Shown here in pieces: positions 9,347-17,530 of a stretch of 64,000 nucleotides of DNA; the stretch's first letter is position 1, and every line of letters begins with the position of its first letter. Below the pieces are notes generated by a model that was not told the DNA's origin, did not search any database, and saw only the letters and a program-made list of their open reading frames with translations. Origin of the DNA: Pseudomonadota bacterium (GTDB lineage Bacteria > Pseudomonadota > Gammaproteobacteria > Burkholderiales > Burkholderiaceae_C); NCBI GenBank assembly GCA_963205115.1, contig CAUJHV010000056.1:1-64000 (forward strand), given 5' to 3'. The position numbers and the translations under genes are program-made.

Positions 9347-9365
9347 GCACGCGCAACGCGCGTGC
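9347..9365. terminator. Hairpin between convergent E1 beta and OsmC genes
   Basis: Arms GCACGCG and CGCGTGC with a 5-base loop, centred in the 70-base gap between two convergent genes. There is no T-run, but its position suits a shared stop for both transcripts. Confidence 0.45.
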
Positions 9366-9393
9366 TGCCGCGCGGACATCCCGCGCGCCGCCC

Positions 9394-9909
9394 TCAGCCG
9401 CCTGTGCGCACCAGCGTGGCCTCCATCCGCGGCGGCGTGCGCAGCGTCTGGAAGATCACGCAGTAGCGCTCGGTCAGGCGCAGCAGCGTGGCGAGTTGCT
9501 CGTCGGTGGCGCTGGATTCGATCTCGAAGCGCATGCGGATGTCGGTGATGCCCACCGGCGCGTCCTTGGCGATGCCCAGCGTGCCGCGGAAATCGCCTTC
9601 GCCTTCGACGATGACTTCGGCCGAGCGGTAGGGAATGCCCATCGCCGTGGACACGACGTTGAAGGTGACCCCGGCGCAGGCCACCAGCGCCTCCAGCAGC
9701 ATATCGCCCGAGCAGGCTTCGCTGCCGTCGCCGCCCGCGGCAGGGTGCAGGCCGGCATCGATGGTCGCGAAGCGGTTGGCGATGCGGCAGGTGGTGCCGC
9801 TGGGCATCAGCGTGCCGCGCGCATGGAAGGTGTGGCGGGCGCTGGCGGGGTCGTCCTTGTAGCGGGCTTTCAGCGGGGCTTGCAGCTGGCGCAGTTCGTC
9901 GGCGTTCAT
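9394..9909 (-). CDS. OsmC family protein
   Basis: A 171-residue OsmC/Ohr-superfamily protein, a cytosolic thiol peroxidase fold. The conserved GSEACSGDMLLEALVACAGVT region is mostly present, holding two Cys residues about 14 apart as in OsmC rather than Ohr. The ATG at 9909 has GGAG 8 bases upstream, which rules out a longer reading. Substrate (organic hydroperoxide) is from family knowledge; some members have no proven activity. Confidence 0.83.
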   Translation of the reverse strand: MNADELRQLQAPLKARYKDDPASARHTFHARGTLMPSGTTCRIANRFATIDAGLHPAAGGDGSEACSGDMLLEALVACAGVTFNVVSTAMGIPYRSAEVIVEGEGDFRGTLGIAKDAPVGITDIRMRFEIESSATDEQLATLLRLTERYCVIFQTLRTPPRMEATLVRTGG

Positions 9910-10051
9910 ATCGGGTGCTCCGTGGCGTGGTGGCGTGTGGCGGCACAGGGCGTGTCGTCTGTGGCGAGCGCGGGTGCGGTGCGCCGCCTGGCGAATCATC
10001 GTCGCCCGGGCGCCGACCCGCCAGCGGGGCGACCTGCCATCGGCCCGGCGT

Positions 10052-11785
10052 TCAGCCGGTGTACACCCGCTCCGCGCTGGTTTCGACCTGCCAGGTGGCA
10101 GCGGTGACGCTGCTGACGAAGGCCCACTGGGCGCGCACCTCGAGAGGGCTGAACCGCAGGTGCAGGAAGCCGCGCCGTTCGGTCTCGGCCCATTGCAGGT
10201 CGTCGAGCATGCCCAGGAACATCTGTGCCACCTGTGCCGGCGGCAGGACCGCGAGCTTGCGTTCCAGGCCCGGCGAGGTCACGGAAGGCGCGGTGAACTC
10301 CTGGCCGACCACGCGGCCATCGGCCAGCGTCAGCCGGCTCGACCACGCGTTGTGCGAGTCGCCGGCCAGCACCACCAGCCGCTTGCCGGCCTGCTGCGCG
10401 GCGGTGAGCAGCGCCTCGCGCTCGGCGGGGAAGCCGTCCCAGGCATCCAGGTTGAAACCCCAGCGCGGATTGCGCTGCGGATCCAGCAAGGCCTGCTGCG
10501 CAGCGGTGAGCGCCGCGGGCTGCGTGGCGGCGGTCTGGCGCGCAACGATGTAGTCGTCGACCGCCTGCTTGGCGGCGAAGAGGCCCGCAAAGCCGGTGCC
10601 GGCTTTTGCCAGTGCACCCAACACACTGACGGGCAAAGTCATGCGCGCCATCGGCACCGATTGGCCCAGCACCTGCCAGCGTGCCCCCGAGGCGCGCATC
10701 TGCGATTGCAGCCACGTGCCTTGTGCGCTGCCGAGCATGCCGCGTGCGCCGTCGTTCAGGCGGGCCGCGGTCGCGGTGGCCGTGGCGGGGTCGAGCAGGG
10801 CGTCCAGTGGCACGGGCGCGTCGCGGGCCAGCAGCCGGGTCTCCACCAGGTGCAGGGCGGCCAGGCCGCCGAAATCGAAACTGCGCGCGGTGCGCCGCAG
10901 GTCCGTGGCGTCGGGCGTGCGGATGGGCATCCACTCGTGCCAGGCCTGCGTGGCTGCGGCGACGCGCGCCGCCCAGTTGCCGTCACGTGCCGCATCGTGC
11001 CCGTCGGCGCCGTCGCGCCAGGCATTGCTGGCGATGTCGTGGTCGTCCCAGATCGCCAGCACCGGCAGCGCGGCATGCATCACCTTGGCGTCGGGGTCGG
11101 ATCGTGTCTGCGCGTGGCGCCGCCGGTAGTCGGCCAGGGTGATGCAGCGCGACGTGGGGTCCGAGGGCCGGCCGGCCTCGGGCAGGTCTTCGTCGGCGCC
11201 GGATTCGTAGATGACGTCGCCCAGGTGCAGCACGAATTGCGCCGCGCTGCGGGTGACTTCTGCCAGGACGCGGAACTGCCCGGCCGAATAGCGGCTGCAG
11301 CTGACCACGGCCAGGTCCAGGGCCGTGGCGCCTGCCGCCGGCAAGGTCTGCGTGCGGCCCACCGGCGACAGCACGTCGCCCTGGCGGAAGCGGAAGTAGA
11401 CGCGCTGGCCGGCGGGCAATCCGCTCGCGTCCACCTTGACCGTGTGGCCCGCCGCGGCGCGCGCGACGGCCGCGCCGCTGGCCAGCAGGCTGGCGAAGTT
11501 GGCGTCGGCGGCCACTTCCCAGCGCAGGTCCACCTCGTCGTCGCTGTCGGCGAAACGCGCGTGGGTCCACAGGATGATGCGGTCGGCCAAGGGGTCGCCG
11601 CTGGCGACGCCGAAGTCGAAGCGCAGGCTGCGCGGGGTCGGTGTCGTGCTGCTGCCGCCGGACGCTGGGGTGTCGGCGGACCCTGAGCCCCCGCCGCCGC
11701 AGGCCGACAACCAGGGCCCGGCTCCCGCGGCCAGGCCGAGTGAGCCCAAGCGGATGATGATCGAGCGGCGCGGCGGTTGTTTCAT
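10052..11785 (-). CDS. phoD: PhoD-family alkaline phosphatase/phosphodiesterase, exported
   Basis: A 577-residue PhoD-like metallophosphatase. The N-terminus has a twin-arginine-like stretch PPRRSIIIRLG, a hydrophobic segment and a lipobox-like LSAC, suggesting an exported, possibly lipid-anchored protein. Family motifs: FGVASGDPLADRIILWTH, FVLHLGDVIYE, AIWDDHDIASN and LVVLAGDSHNAW, which carry the metal ligands. The start at 11785 was chosen because it places the export signal at the N-terminus. It is divergent from the MFS gene. It releases phosphate from phosphodiesters in the periplasm; no Pho-box-like site was confirmed. Confidence 0.87.
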   Translation of the reverse strand: MKQPPRRSIIIRLGSLGLAAGAGPWLSACGGGGSGSADTPASGGSSTTPTPRSLRFDFGVASGDPLADRIILWTHARFADSDDEVDLRWEVAADANFASLLASGAAVARAAAGHTVKVDASGLPAGQRVYFRFRQGDVLSPVGRTQTLPAAGATALDLAVVSCSRYSAGQFRVLAEVTRSAAQFVLHLGDVIYESGADEDLPEAGRPSDPTSRCITLADYRRRHAQTRSDPDAKVMHAALPVLAIWDDHDIASNAWRDGADGHDAARDGNWAARVAAATQAWHEWMPIRTPDATDLRRTARSFDFGGLAALHLVETRLLARDAPVPLDALLDPATATATAARLNDGARGMLGSAQGTWLQSQMRASGARWQVLGQSVPMARMTLPVSVLGALAKAGTGFAGLFAAKQAVDDYIVARQTAATQPAALTAAQQALLDPQRNPRWGFNLDAWDGFPAEREALLTAAQQAGKRLVVLAGDSHNAWSSRLTLADGRVVGQEFTAPSVTSPGLERKLAVLPPAQVAQMFLGMLDDLQWAETERRGFLHLRFSPLEVRAQWAFVSSVTAATWQVETSAERVYTG

Positions 11786-11889
11786 CTTCTGGGAGTTTCG
11801 ATCGGGATGGGGCCGTGGCTTCGCATCGACCGGTGACGGCATTGTCCGCGGGCCTGCGAACGACCCGGACGATCTGAGAACATGGTGAC

Positions 11890-13065
11890 ATGCACACCCG
11901 CCCGACCCAGGTCCTGCTGAATGTCGCCCACGCGCTGGACCACATGTTCCTGCTGATCTTCGCCACCGCCGTGACGGCCATCGCGAAGGACTTCGGCCTG
12001 GCGCGCTGGGAAGACCTCATGCCCTACGGCGTGCTGGCCTTCTTCCTGTTCGGCGTGGGCTCGCTGCCGGCGGGCCGGCTGGGCGACCTGTGGGGCCGGC
12101 GGCCGATGATGATCGTCTTCTTCGTCGGCATCGGCATGTCCGCGGTGCTGGCAGGTCTGGCGCAGTCTGCCTGGCAACTGGCCTGTGCCTTGGCGCTGGT
12201 GGGTGCCTTTGCGTCCATCTATCACCCGGTGGGCATACCGATGCTGCTGCAGAACGCGGCGCGGCCGGGCTGGACGATCGGCGTGAACGGCCTGTGCGGC
12301 AACCTGGGCCTGGCGCTGGCGGCGATCGTCACCGGCTGGTTCGTCAAGCACCACGGCTGGCGCGCGGCCTTCATCGTGCCGGGGCTGCTGAGCGTGATCT
12401 GCGGCCTGTGGTTTGCACGCGTGACGGCCGTGGAGACCGAGGCGCCCGCGCGGCGCAAGCCGGCATCGGGCGCGGCGCCGCCGATGTCGCTGGCGCGGCT
12501 GCTGTTCATCATGACCGTGGCGTCGACATCGGGCGGCCTGCTGTTCAATCTGTCGACCAACAGCAATTACGAGCTGCTCGCCGACCGCCTGAGTGCGGCG
12601 ACGCAGGATCCGGCATTGATCGGCGGCCTGCTGGCCAGCATCTATGCCGTGGCGGCGCTGGCGCAGGTGATCGTGGGTCGCTTGATCGACCGCTATTCCC
12701 TCAAGGCGCTGTACCTGTCGCTCATCGCGATGCAGGGTGTGCTGATCGCGGCTGCGACTCAGGTCAGCGGTTGGGCATTCGTGCCACTGCAATTGCTGTT
12801 CATGGCGATGATCTTCGGCGCCATCCCCTTCACCGACGCGATGATCGTGCGCTTCGTGGACGACCGGCTGCGTTCGCGCGTGGCCGGCATGCGGCTGGCG
12901 GTGTCACTGGGTGCCAGCTCGGTGGCCGTGTGGATGATCGGGCCGATCGTCAAGCAGGCCGGATTCGTCACGCTGCTGGGCCTGATGGCCGCGGTGTCGG
13001 TGGTGAGCTTCCTGGTCGTGACGCAGCTGCCTTCGGTGCCGGCGCCGGTGCGCCAGCCGGCCTGA
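11890..13065 (+). CDS. Major facilitator superfamily exporter (fosmidomycin-resistance-like)
   Basis: A 391-residue, 12-segment MFS protein. The signature between TM2 and TM3, AGRLGDLWGRRPMM, and the HPVGIPMLLQ region of TM4 resemble the Fsr/fosmidomycin-resistance group. It is divergent from phoD with about 100 bases between starts. Substrate cannot be assigned. The downstream flank holds two decayed genes. Confidence 0.82.
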   Translation: MHTRPTQVLLNVAHALDHMFLLIFATAVTAIAKDFGLARWEDLMPYGVLAFFLFGVGSLPAGRLGDLWGRRPMMIVFFVGIGMSAVLAGLAQSAWQLACALALVGAFASIYHPVGIPMLLQNAARPGWTIGVNGLCGNLGLALAAIVTGWFVKHHGWRAAFIVPGLLSVICGLWFARVTAVETEAPARRKPASGAAPPMSLARLLFIMTVASTSGGLLFNLSTNSNYELLADRLSAATQDPALIGGLLASIYAVAALAQVIVGRLIDRYSLKALYLSLIAMQGVLIAAATQVSGWAFVPLQLLFMAMIFGAIPFTDAMIVRFVDDRLRSRVAGMRLAVSLGASSVAVWMIGPIVKQAGFVTLLGLMAAVSVVSFLVVTQLPSVPAPVRQPA

Positions 13066-13139
13066 ACGGGCGGCACCGGGGCATTCGCGGCACGGCCCCC
13101 GTGCGCGCCCTCAGCCCGTGACGGGCCGGGCCTGCGCGC

Positions 13140-13440
13140 TCCAGCGTGCGATCAAGCGTTTGCCATGCCCAGTTCGGTGCCCGAGCATGCCCACTGGAAC
13201 ACGAGCTTGCCCGCGACGATGACCGGGATCGCGGCGATGCTGCGTCTGCGCCAGCCACGGAAAGCGCACGGGAAGGATCAGACAAAAGAGCATCTCCGTG
13301 CCGATGGACCCGTCGCCCGGCACGACGGTGTTGTTGGCGCTGGGGACCAGTCCGTGCACGAAACCGACCTTGGCCAGCATGCTCCAGAGGGTGTAGGGCT
13401 CGGGAATCGCTTTCGGATCGAAGATCAGCGGCGTGTGTCG
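13140..13440 (-). pseudogene. Remnant of an acyltransferase-3 (OafA-like) gene
   Basis: On the minus strand a frame reads FDPKAIPEPYTLWSML, then VGFVHGLVPSANNTVVPG and SIGTEMLFCLILP, clearly the middle of an acyltransferase-3/OafA membrane acetylase (normal form WSIGTEMLFYL). After the residues FPWL the match continues in another frame as RRRSIAAIPVIVAGKL, so at least one frameshift is present. The intact family is about 350-400 residues; both ends are missing here. It is a decayed gene between the MFS exporter and the DJ-1 gene. Confidence 0.7.
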
Positions 13441-13660
13441 TTGGGCGCTTCGAATCCAAGGCCTTTGGGATGGTTGCGGCGAAGCGTCTAGATGCCGCGC
13501 ACGGTGCCGACGCGGATGGCGCCCACGCACCCTCGCGCGAAAGAAGCGCGGGGCCGCCAAGAGACGAGGATTGCCGTCGAGTGGCCTTGGGCCTTGCGGC
13601 GCCGCATGTCGTGTTCATGCGCCTGCGGCATGATGCGGGGCACTTTGACGTTCCCCGACC

Positions 13661-14259
13661 ATGCACATCGCCATCCTCACCTTCCAGGGCTTCAACGAAC
13701 TGGATTCGCTCATCGCCCTGGGCGTGCTGAACCGCATCAGGAGGCCGGACTGGCGGGTGACGCTGTGCTGCCCGCAGCCCGAGGTGACTTCGATGAACGG
13801 CGTCACCGTGCATGCTCAGTCGCGGCTCGATGCATTGTCGACGGCCGACGCGGTGATCGTCGGCAGCGGCATCCGCACGCGCGAGGTGGTCGCCGATGCG
13901 GCGCTGATGGCGCAGCTGCGCCTGGACCCGGCGCGTCAGCTGATCGGCGCGCAGTGTTCCGGCACGTTGGTGCTGGCGCGGCTGGGGCTGCTGGGCGCGG
14001 TGCCGGCTTGCACCGATCTGACGACCCGGCCGTGGGTTCAGGAGGCCGGCTCCAGGTGCTCGAGCGGCCGTTCCATGCGGTCGGTTCGGTCGCCACCGCG
14101 GGCGGCTGCATGGCCTCGCCGTATCTGGCCGCCTGGGTCATCGCGCGGCTGGAGGGCCCGCAGGCGGCCCGTGAGGCGCTGCACTACGTGGCGCCAGTGG
14201 GCGAGAAGGACGACTACGTCGCGCGCGCCATGGCGGCCATCGCGGTCGGCCTGGAGTGA
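13661..14259 (+). pseudogene. DJ-1/PfpI family protein, interrupted by a frameshift
   Basis: The first 130 residues (MHIAILTFQGFNELDSLIAL...) are a class I glutamine amidotransferase-like/DJ-1 fold with the nucleophile elbow GAQCSGTLVL. Near position 14050 the frame breaks, and the family sequence continues one frame over as VLERPFHAVGSVATAGGCMA to the stop at 14259. One missing G in GGC(G)TCCAGGTG would restore a protein of about 199 residues. It is either a recent loss or a base-calling error. Function of the intact form: an isonitrile-hydratase or ThiJ-like enzyme, not determinable. Confidence 0.75.
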
Positions 14260-14728
14260 CGCGCGACGCGCCTGCGGTGTCCGGCAAGACAGGTGCCTCG
14301 CAGCGACGAAATCATCGTCGGCCTGCCGCGCGGCGCGTCCGGACGGATGATGTCGCGCTGGTGCGGGACGAGCAGGACCGTCGCGCAGCCGTCACAGTTT
14401 CGAAACCGAAAGCGTGTTGAGCCGCGGGCTGTTACACTGGATGCTCGTCGCACGTGGCTGGCCTGGACGTGTTGACAAGAAGGCCGGTCGAGTGCGCTGA
14501 GATCACGAGTGGATCTCCATCCTCGTCCAGTGCCCGGTCGCCAAAGCGATCCAGATGCCCTGGCAGCTCCAGGCCCGCAGCGAGTGACCCTGCCGGCCCG
14601 CCGCAGGATCGGATTCATCCGTTGCCTGCGTGCCTCCCGCACGTCTTCGCTAGACATCGGCAGTGCCGTATCCCGGTGCGCAGCCTGCGTCTGCCCATCC
14701 ACCTCCCACCCGGAGCGAATCTCCACAC
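14260..14728. other. Gene-free interval upstream of infA
   Basis: About 470 bases with no supported gene. Short frames on both strands have no recognisable homology. The 3' part (about 14640-14728) is the leader of infA, with CGGAG some 13 bases before its ATG. Confidence 0.4.
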
Positions 14729-14992
14729 ATGGCCAAGGAAGAACTGATCGAGATGCGAGGCGTCGTCAACGAAGTGTTGCCCGACTCCCGCTTTCGCGTG
14801 ACGCTGGATAACGGACACAGCCTCGTGGCTTACACCGGCGGCAAGATGCGCAAGCACCACATCCGTATCCTCGCTGGCGACAGTGTGTCGCTGGAACTCT
14901 CCCCGTACGACCTGACCAAGGGCCGCATCACCTTCCGTCACCTCGAGCGACGCGGGCCGGCTCCGACGAATGCGCCTTCGCGCCGTCCTTGA
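14729..14992 (+). CDS. infA: Translation initiation factor IF-1
   Basis: An 87-residue S1/OB-fold protein that binds the A site of the 30S ribosome during initiation. It begins MAKEELIEMRGVVNEVLPDS, followed by FRVTLDNGHSLVAYTGGKMR and the conserved HHIRILAGDSVSLELSPYDL. The C-terminal tail GPAPTNAPSRRP is longer than in the 72-residue E. coli protein. Burkholderiales often carry two infA copies: one in the ribosomal-protein cluster and one alone near a cold-shock gene, as here. The ATG at 14729 is fixed by the MAKEE start. Confidence 0.93.
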   Translation: MAKEELIEMRGVVNEVLPDSRFRVTLDNGHSLVAYTGGKMRKHHIRILAGDSVSLELSPYDLTKGRITFRHLERRGPAPTNAPSRRP

Positions 14993-15099
14993 GTCACGTC
15001 GTTTTTGAATCTCCCGCCCTCAGTGCCCGGGCAAGCGCGCTGATTTTCTGCACTGGCAATTGCTGGGGCATCTCTACATTTCCCGAAAGGAATACCCTC

Positions 15100-15309
15100 A
15101 TGAGCACCGAAACCGGAACCGTCAAGTGGTTCAACGAAGGCAAGGGCTTCGGCTTCATCGCCCCCGACTCCGGCGGCAAGGACCTGTTTGCCCACTTCAA
15201 GGAAATCCAGGGCACGGGTTTCAAGACGCTGATGGAAAACCAGCGCGTTGAATTCGAAGTCACGCAAGGCCAGAAGGGCCCGCAGGCTTCGCGCATCCGC
15301 GTCCTGTAA
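15100..15309 (+). CDS. cspA: Cold-shock domain protein
   Basis: A 69-residue single cold-shock domain that binds single-stranded RNA/DNA. RNP1 is KGFGFI and RNP2 is LFAHF (the family consensus is VFVHF), both complete. AAAGGA lies 7-8 bases before the ATG. The 107 bases from infA hold the leader, which in this family often regulates translation by temperature; I cannot model a fold here. It follows infA in the same direction, suggesting joint stress expression. Confidence 0.93.
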   Translation: MSTETGTVKWFNEGKGFGFIAPDSGGKDLFAHFKEIQGTGFKTLMENQRVEFEVTQGQKGPQASRIRVL

Positions 15310-15738
15310 GCAGTCGCAAGACCCCGCGAGGGGGAGGCCCGCAAGGGTCCCTTGATGGCCAGCTAGCCTCGAGGGCAGGCCCTGGTAGACGATTCGTCGA
15401 ATGCCGGAAGCCACCGATCCCATCGTTTTGAGCACGCGCACAGACCTGGACCCACCGCCCTGGTGTGGTCGGGGTTGCCGCAAAGCCCCGCGTCGACATG
15501 ATCGTCCGCGGCGGTGAACAGTTGTACTGCCCGGCCTCCTCGCCGCGGTAGCCGCACGATGCAGGACCTCCTGGATAGGCTGGAAAACGCCATGTCCGGG
15601 ACCGTTCGCCGTGCCAATCCAGGTGCTGATCGAGACCACCCCGGCCGTTTGACGGCCAAATACCCCATCGCACGAGTGGCAGGCCGAATGGCCCCGCGAC
15701 GCACGCGTCAACACGTCCTGGAAGTCGTGGCCTGGCGG
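15310..15738. other. Gene-free interval after the cold-shock gene
   Basis: About 430 bases between cspA and the convergent DUF4114 gene. I see no gene, and no clean terminator; GC-rich inverted segments around 15322-15350 could help end cspA transcription. Confidence 0.35.
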
Positions 15739-16983
15739 TCAGCGAATGCGCGAGCTCGCTGGCGAGCTGGCTGAGGCCTTGGCGCGCTCAGCCGCCGCGG
15801 TCAGCAGTGCGAGCAGTTGCTGGTTGCGCTCGAGCGCAGGGTTGTTGGACGCCGTGGTGGTCGCGGCCGAAGCGGCTGTCCGCTTGGCCGCGAGCGCGGC
15901 CGTGGACGTGGGCGCAGCGCTTGATGCCGTGCCCGGCCTCGCGAGAGATGCCTTGGCAACTGATGCCGGCACGTGCGTGGCGGCTGGGCTCGGCGCGGCG
16001 GCTACGGTTGCCGTCCTGGACGCGGCCACTGAAGCGGCGCTTGGCGTTGACGAGGCGGCCTTGGTTGCGGCGGCTTTCGTCGCGGGAAGCGCCTGCGCCA
16101 CAGGCAGACGGACGGCGGTGTTGTTTTGTGCCGGGTTCAAGGTGCCGGTATTTGGTGCCAACGTGCGACCAGCACCTTGGCCGGGGTTCGTTCCATCGCC
16201 AAGACCGGAGCGGTTGTTGGCGCGGGCAGCGTCTGGGGAGGTTGCTGAACCGTTGCCGTTGGCGCCCGAGACAGCCGCCGCCGTGACGGGCTCGGGACTG
16301 GAAGCCCGCACGCGGATGATGGCGTCGTTGAAATCCCGGTCACCGCCACCCATCAGATCTTCGAAACCGATCTGCACGCCTGCAGCCGAGCTCGTGAACT
16401 GCGCATGCTCGATGCCATCTGCGTTGCCGCTTGGGGGACCTGTGCGAAAGAATTGGCCCGGGTCGTTCTGGATGCCGAATTGGATGCGCGTACCCGCGGT
16501 CAGCACGCCCAGATCGACGGTCGCCGTCTGATCGTCCACGCCCAACGCATGTCGGGTCGCAAAGTTGTCGATCGACCAGAAGATCTGGTTGCGGTAGCCC
16601 GAGTCGGAGTGAAGGATGTCGACCACCACCCGCCCGCCGTTGGCAATGATGGCGCCACTGGAGACCGTGAGCCCGTCTGCTGGCGCCGTGGCCGAATTGC
16701 CTGCCACTTTGGCGGGAGAACGAGCAGACGGTGCCGTGGCAGCTGGCGCAGCCGCAGGGCGCTTTGCCGGGCTCATGGCATAGGTGCCGGAGGCCGCTTG
16801 CTGGCCCAGCGTGACGCGCGTCGACGTGCTGGCCTTCGTCGGCGCCGCGGCGGCCGCGCGCGCGGCCGCCGTCGCCGACTCCGCAGTCGAAGGCTTGACC
16901 GCCTGTGGCTTGTTCACGGCAGCTACGGGCTGCGCCTTGGAGGCGGCAGTGGCGTTTGAACGGGCGGCGACGGCGATCGACAT
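15739..16983 (-). CDS. DUF4114 domain protein with Ala-rich flanks
   Basis: A 414-residue protein with one DUF4114 domain at about residues 115-240: RNQIFWSIDNF, then GIEHAQFTSSAAGVQIGFED and the acidic LMGGGDRDFNDAIIRVR that ends the domain and probably binds calcium. Both flanks are Ala/Thr/Ser/Pro-rich, low-complexity linkers. There is no classical N-terminal signal; proteins of this type are often exported by C-terminal signals or found on the cell surface. AGGAG 7 bases before the ATG at 16983 fixes the start. It is divergent from boxB. Role unknown; a surface or matrix protein is plausible. Confidence 0.75.
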   Translation of the reverse strand: MSIAVAARSNATAASKAQPVAAVNKPQAVKPSTAESATAAARAAAAAPTKASTSTRVTLGQQAASGTYAMSPAKRPAAAPAATAPSARSPAKVAGNSATAPADGLTVSSGAIIANGGRVVVDILHSDSGYRNQIFWSIDNFATRHALGVDDQTATVDLGVLTAGTRIQFGIQNDPGQFFRTGPPSGNADGIEHAQFTSSAAGVQIGFEDLMGGGDRDFNDAIIRVRASSPEPVTAAAVSGANGNGSATSPDAARANNRSGLGDGTNPGQGAGRTLAPNTGTLNPAQNNTAVRLPVAQALPATKAAATKAASSTPSAASVAASRTATVAAAPSPAATHVPASVAKASLARPGTASSAAPTSTAALAAKRTAASAATTTASNNPALERNQQLLALLTAAAERAKASASSPASSRIR

Positions 16984-17530
16984 GAGCGGGCTCCTGAAAA
17001 TGAAACAGGGCCCAACCGTTCCTGGCGTCCTGGATGCCGGCTGGTCGACCGAACGCGTGGCGATGAATCGCCCGCGCCAGATTGGCAACCCCGCTGTCCT
17101 GGCTCTTCAGCTGTAGACCGGTGGCTTTGCGACCCCGACTTTCGTGCGGGTGTGCCCTGTAGCGAAACGTATCGTAGGCGCCAGCTGGTGTCTCGGGGGC
17201 CTGGGGCCAGCACTCGGACGCGCACGTCATGACCCAAGCGTGACGTGCGGCGCATGTTGGCGTTTCGATGCCGGGATCCTTGCGGAACTCAGCTGCGCTC
17301 CATCCAGTGGGTGCCAGGCAGGAGACTCCTCGGCACTCAGGTCATCCGTCTGATCATGCAAGATAGTGCAAATGTTTGGATGCTGAGTTGGACTGCAAAG
17401 GCCGTCGGATTGATTTGTCTCAAAAATAGAGCGCAAACAAGGAAATATCATGCGTACTTCGATCGAAATGACATGCACTTCAATGCGTGTATGCGATCGA
17501 CATCCGCTGACTGCCGCCCAGGAGAGCCCC
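16984..17530. promoter_or_regulatory. Divergent control region between DUF4114 and boxB genes
   Basis: About 550 bases without a supported gene. The stretch 17340-17480 is clearly poorer in GC than its surroundings (runs such as TTGATTTGTCTCAAAAATAG), the expected place for the boxB promoter. No operator or sigma-70 box could be assigned with confidence. Confidence 0.4.

Noticed and set aside
13440..13660. A gene between the acyltransferase remnant and the DJ-1 gene
   Set aside because: Open frames there show no family pattern, no ribosome site and composition like shadow frames.
14260..14728. Small RNA or tRNA gene upstream of infA
   Set aside because: No cloverleaf, no convincing promoter spacing and no terminator could be found by eye.
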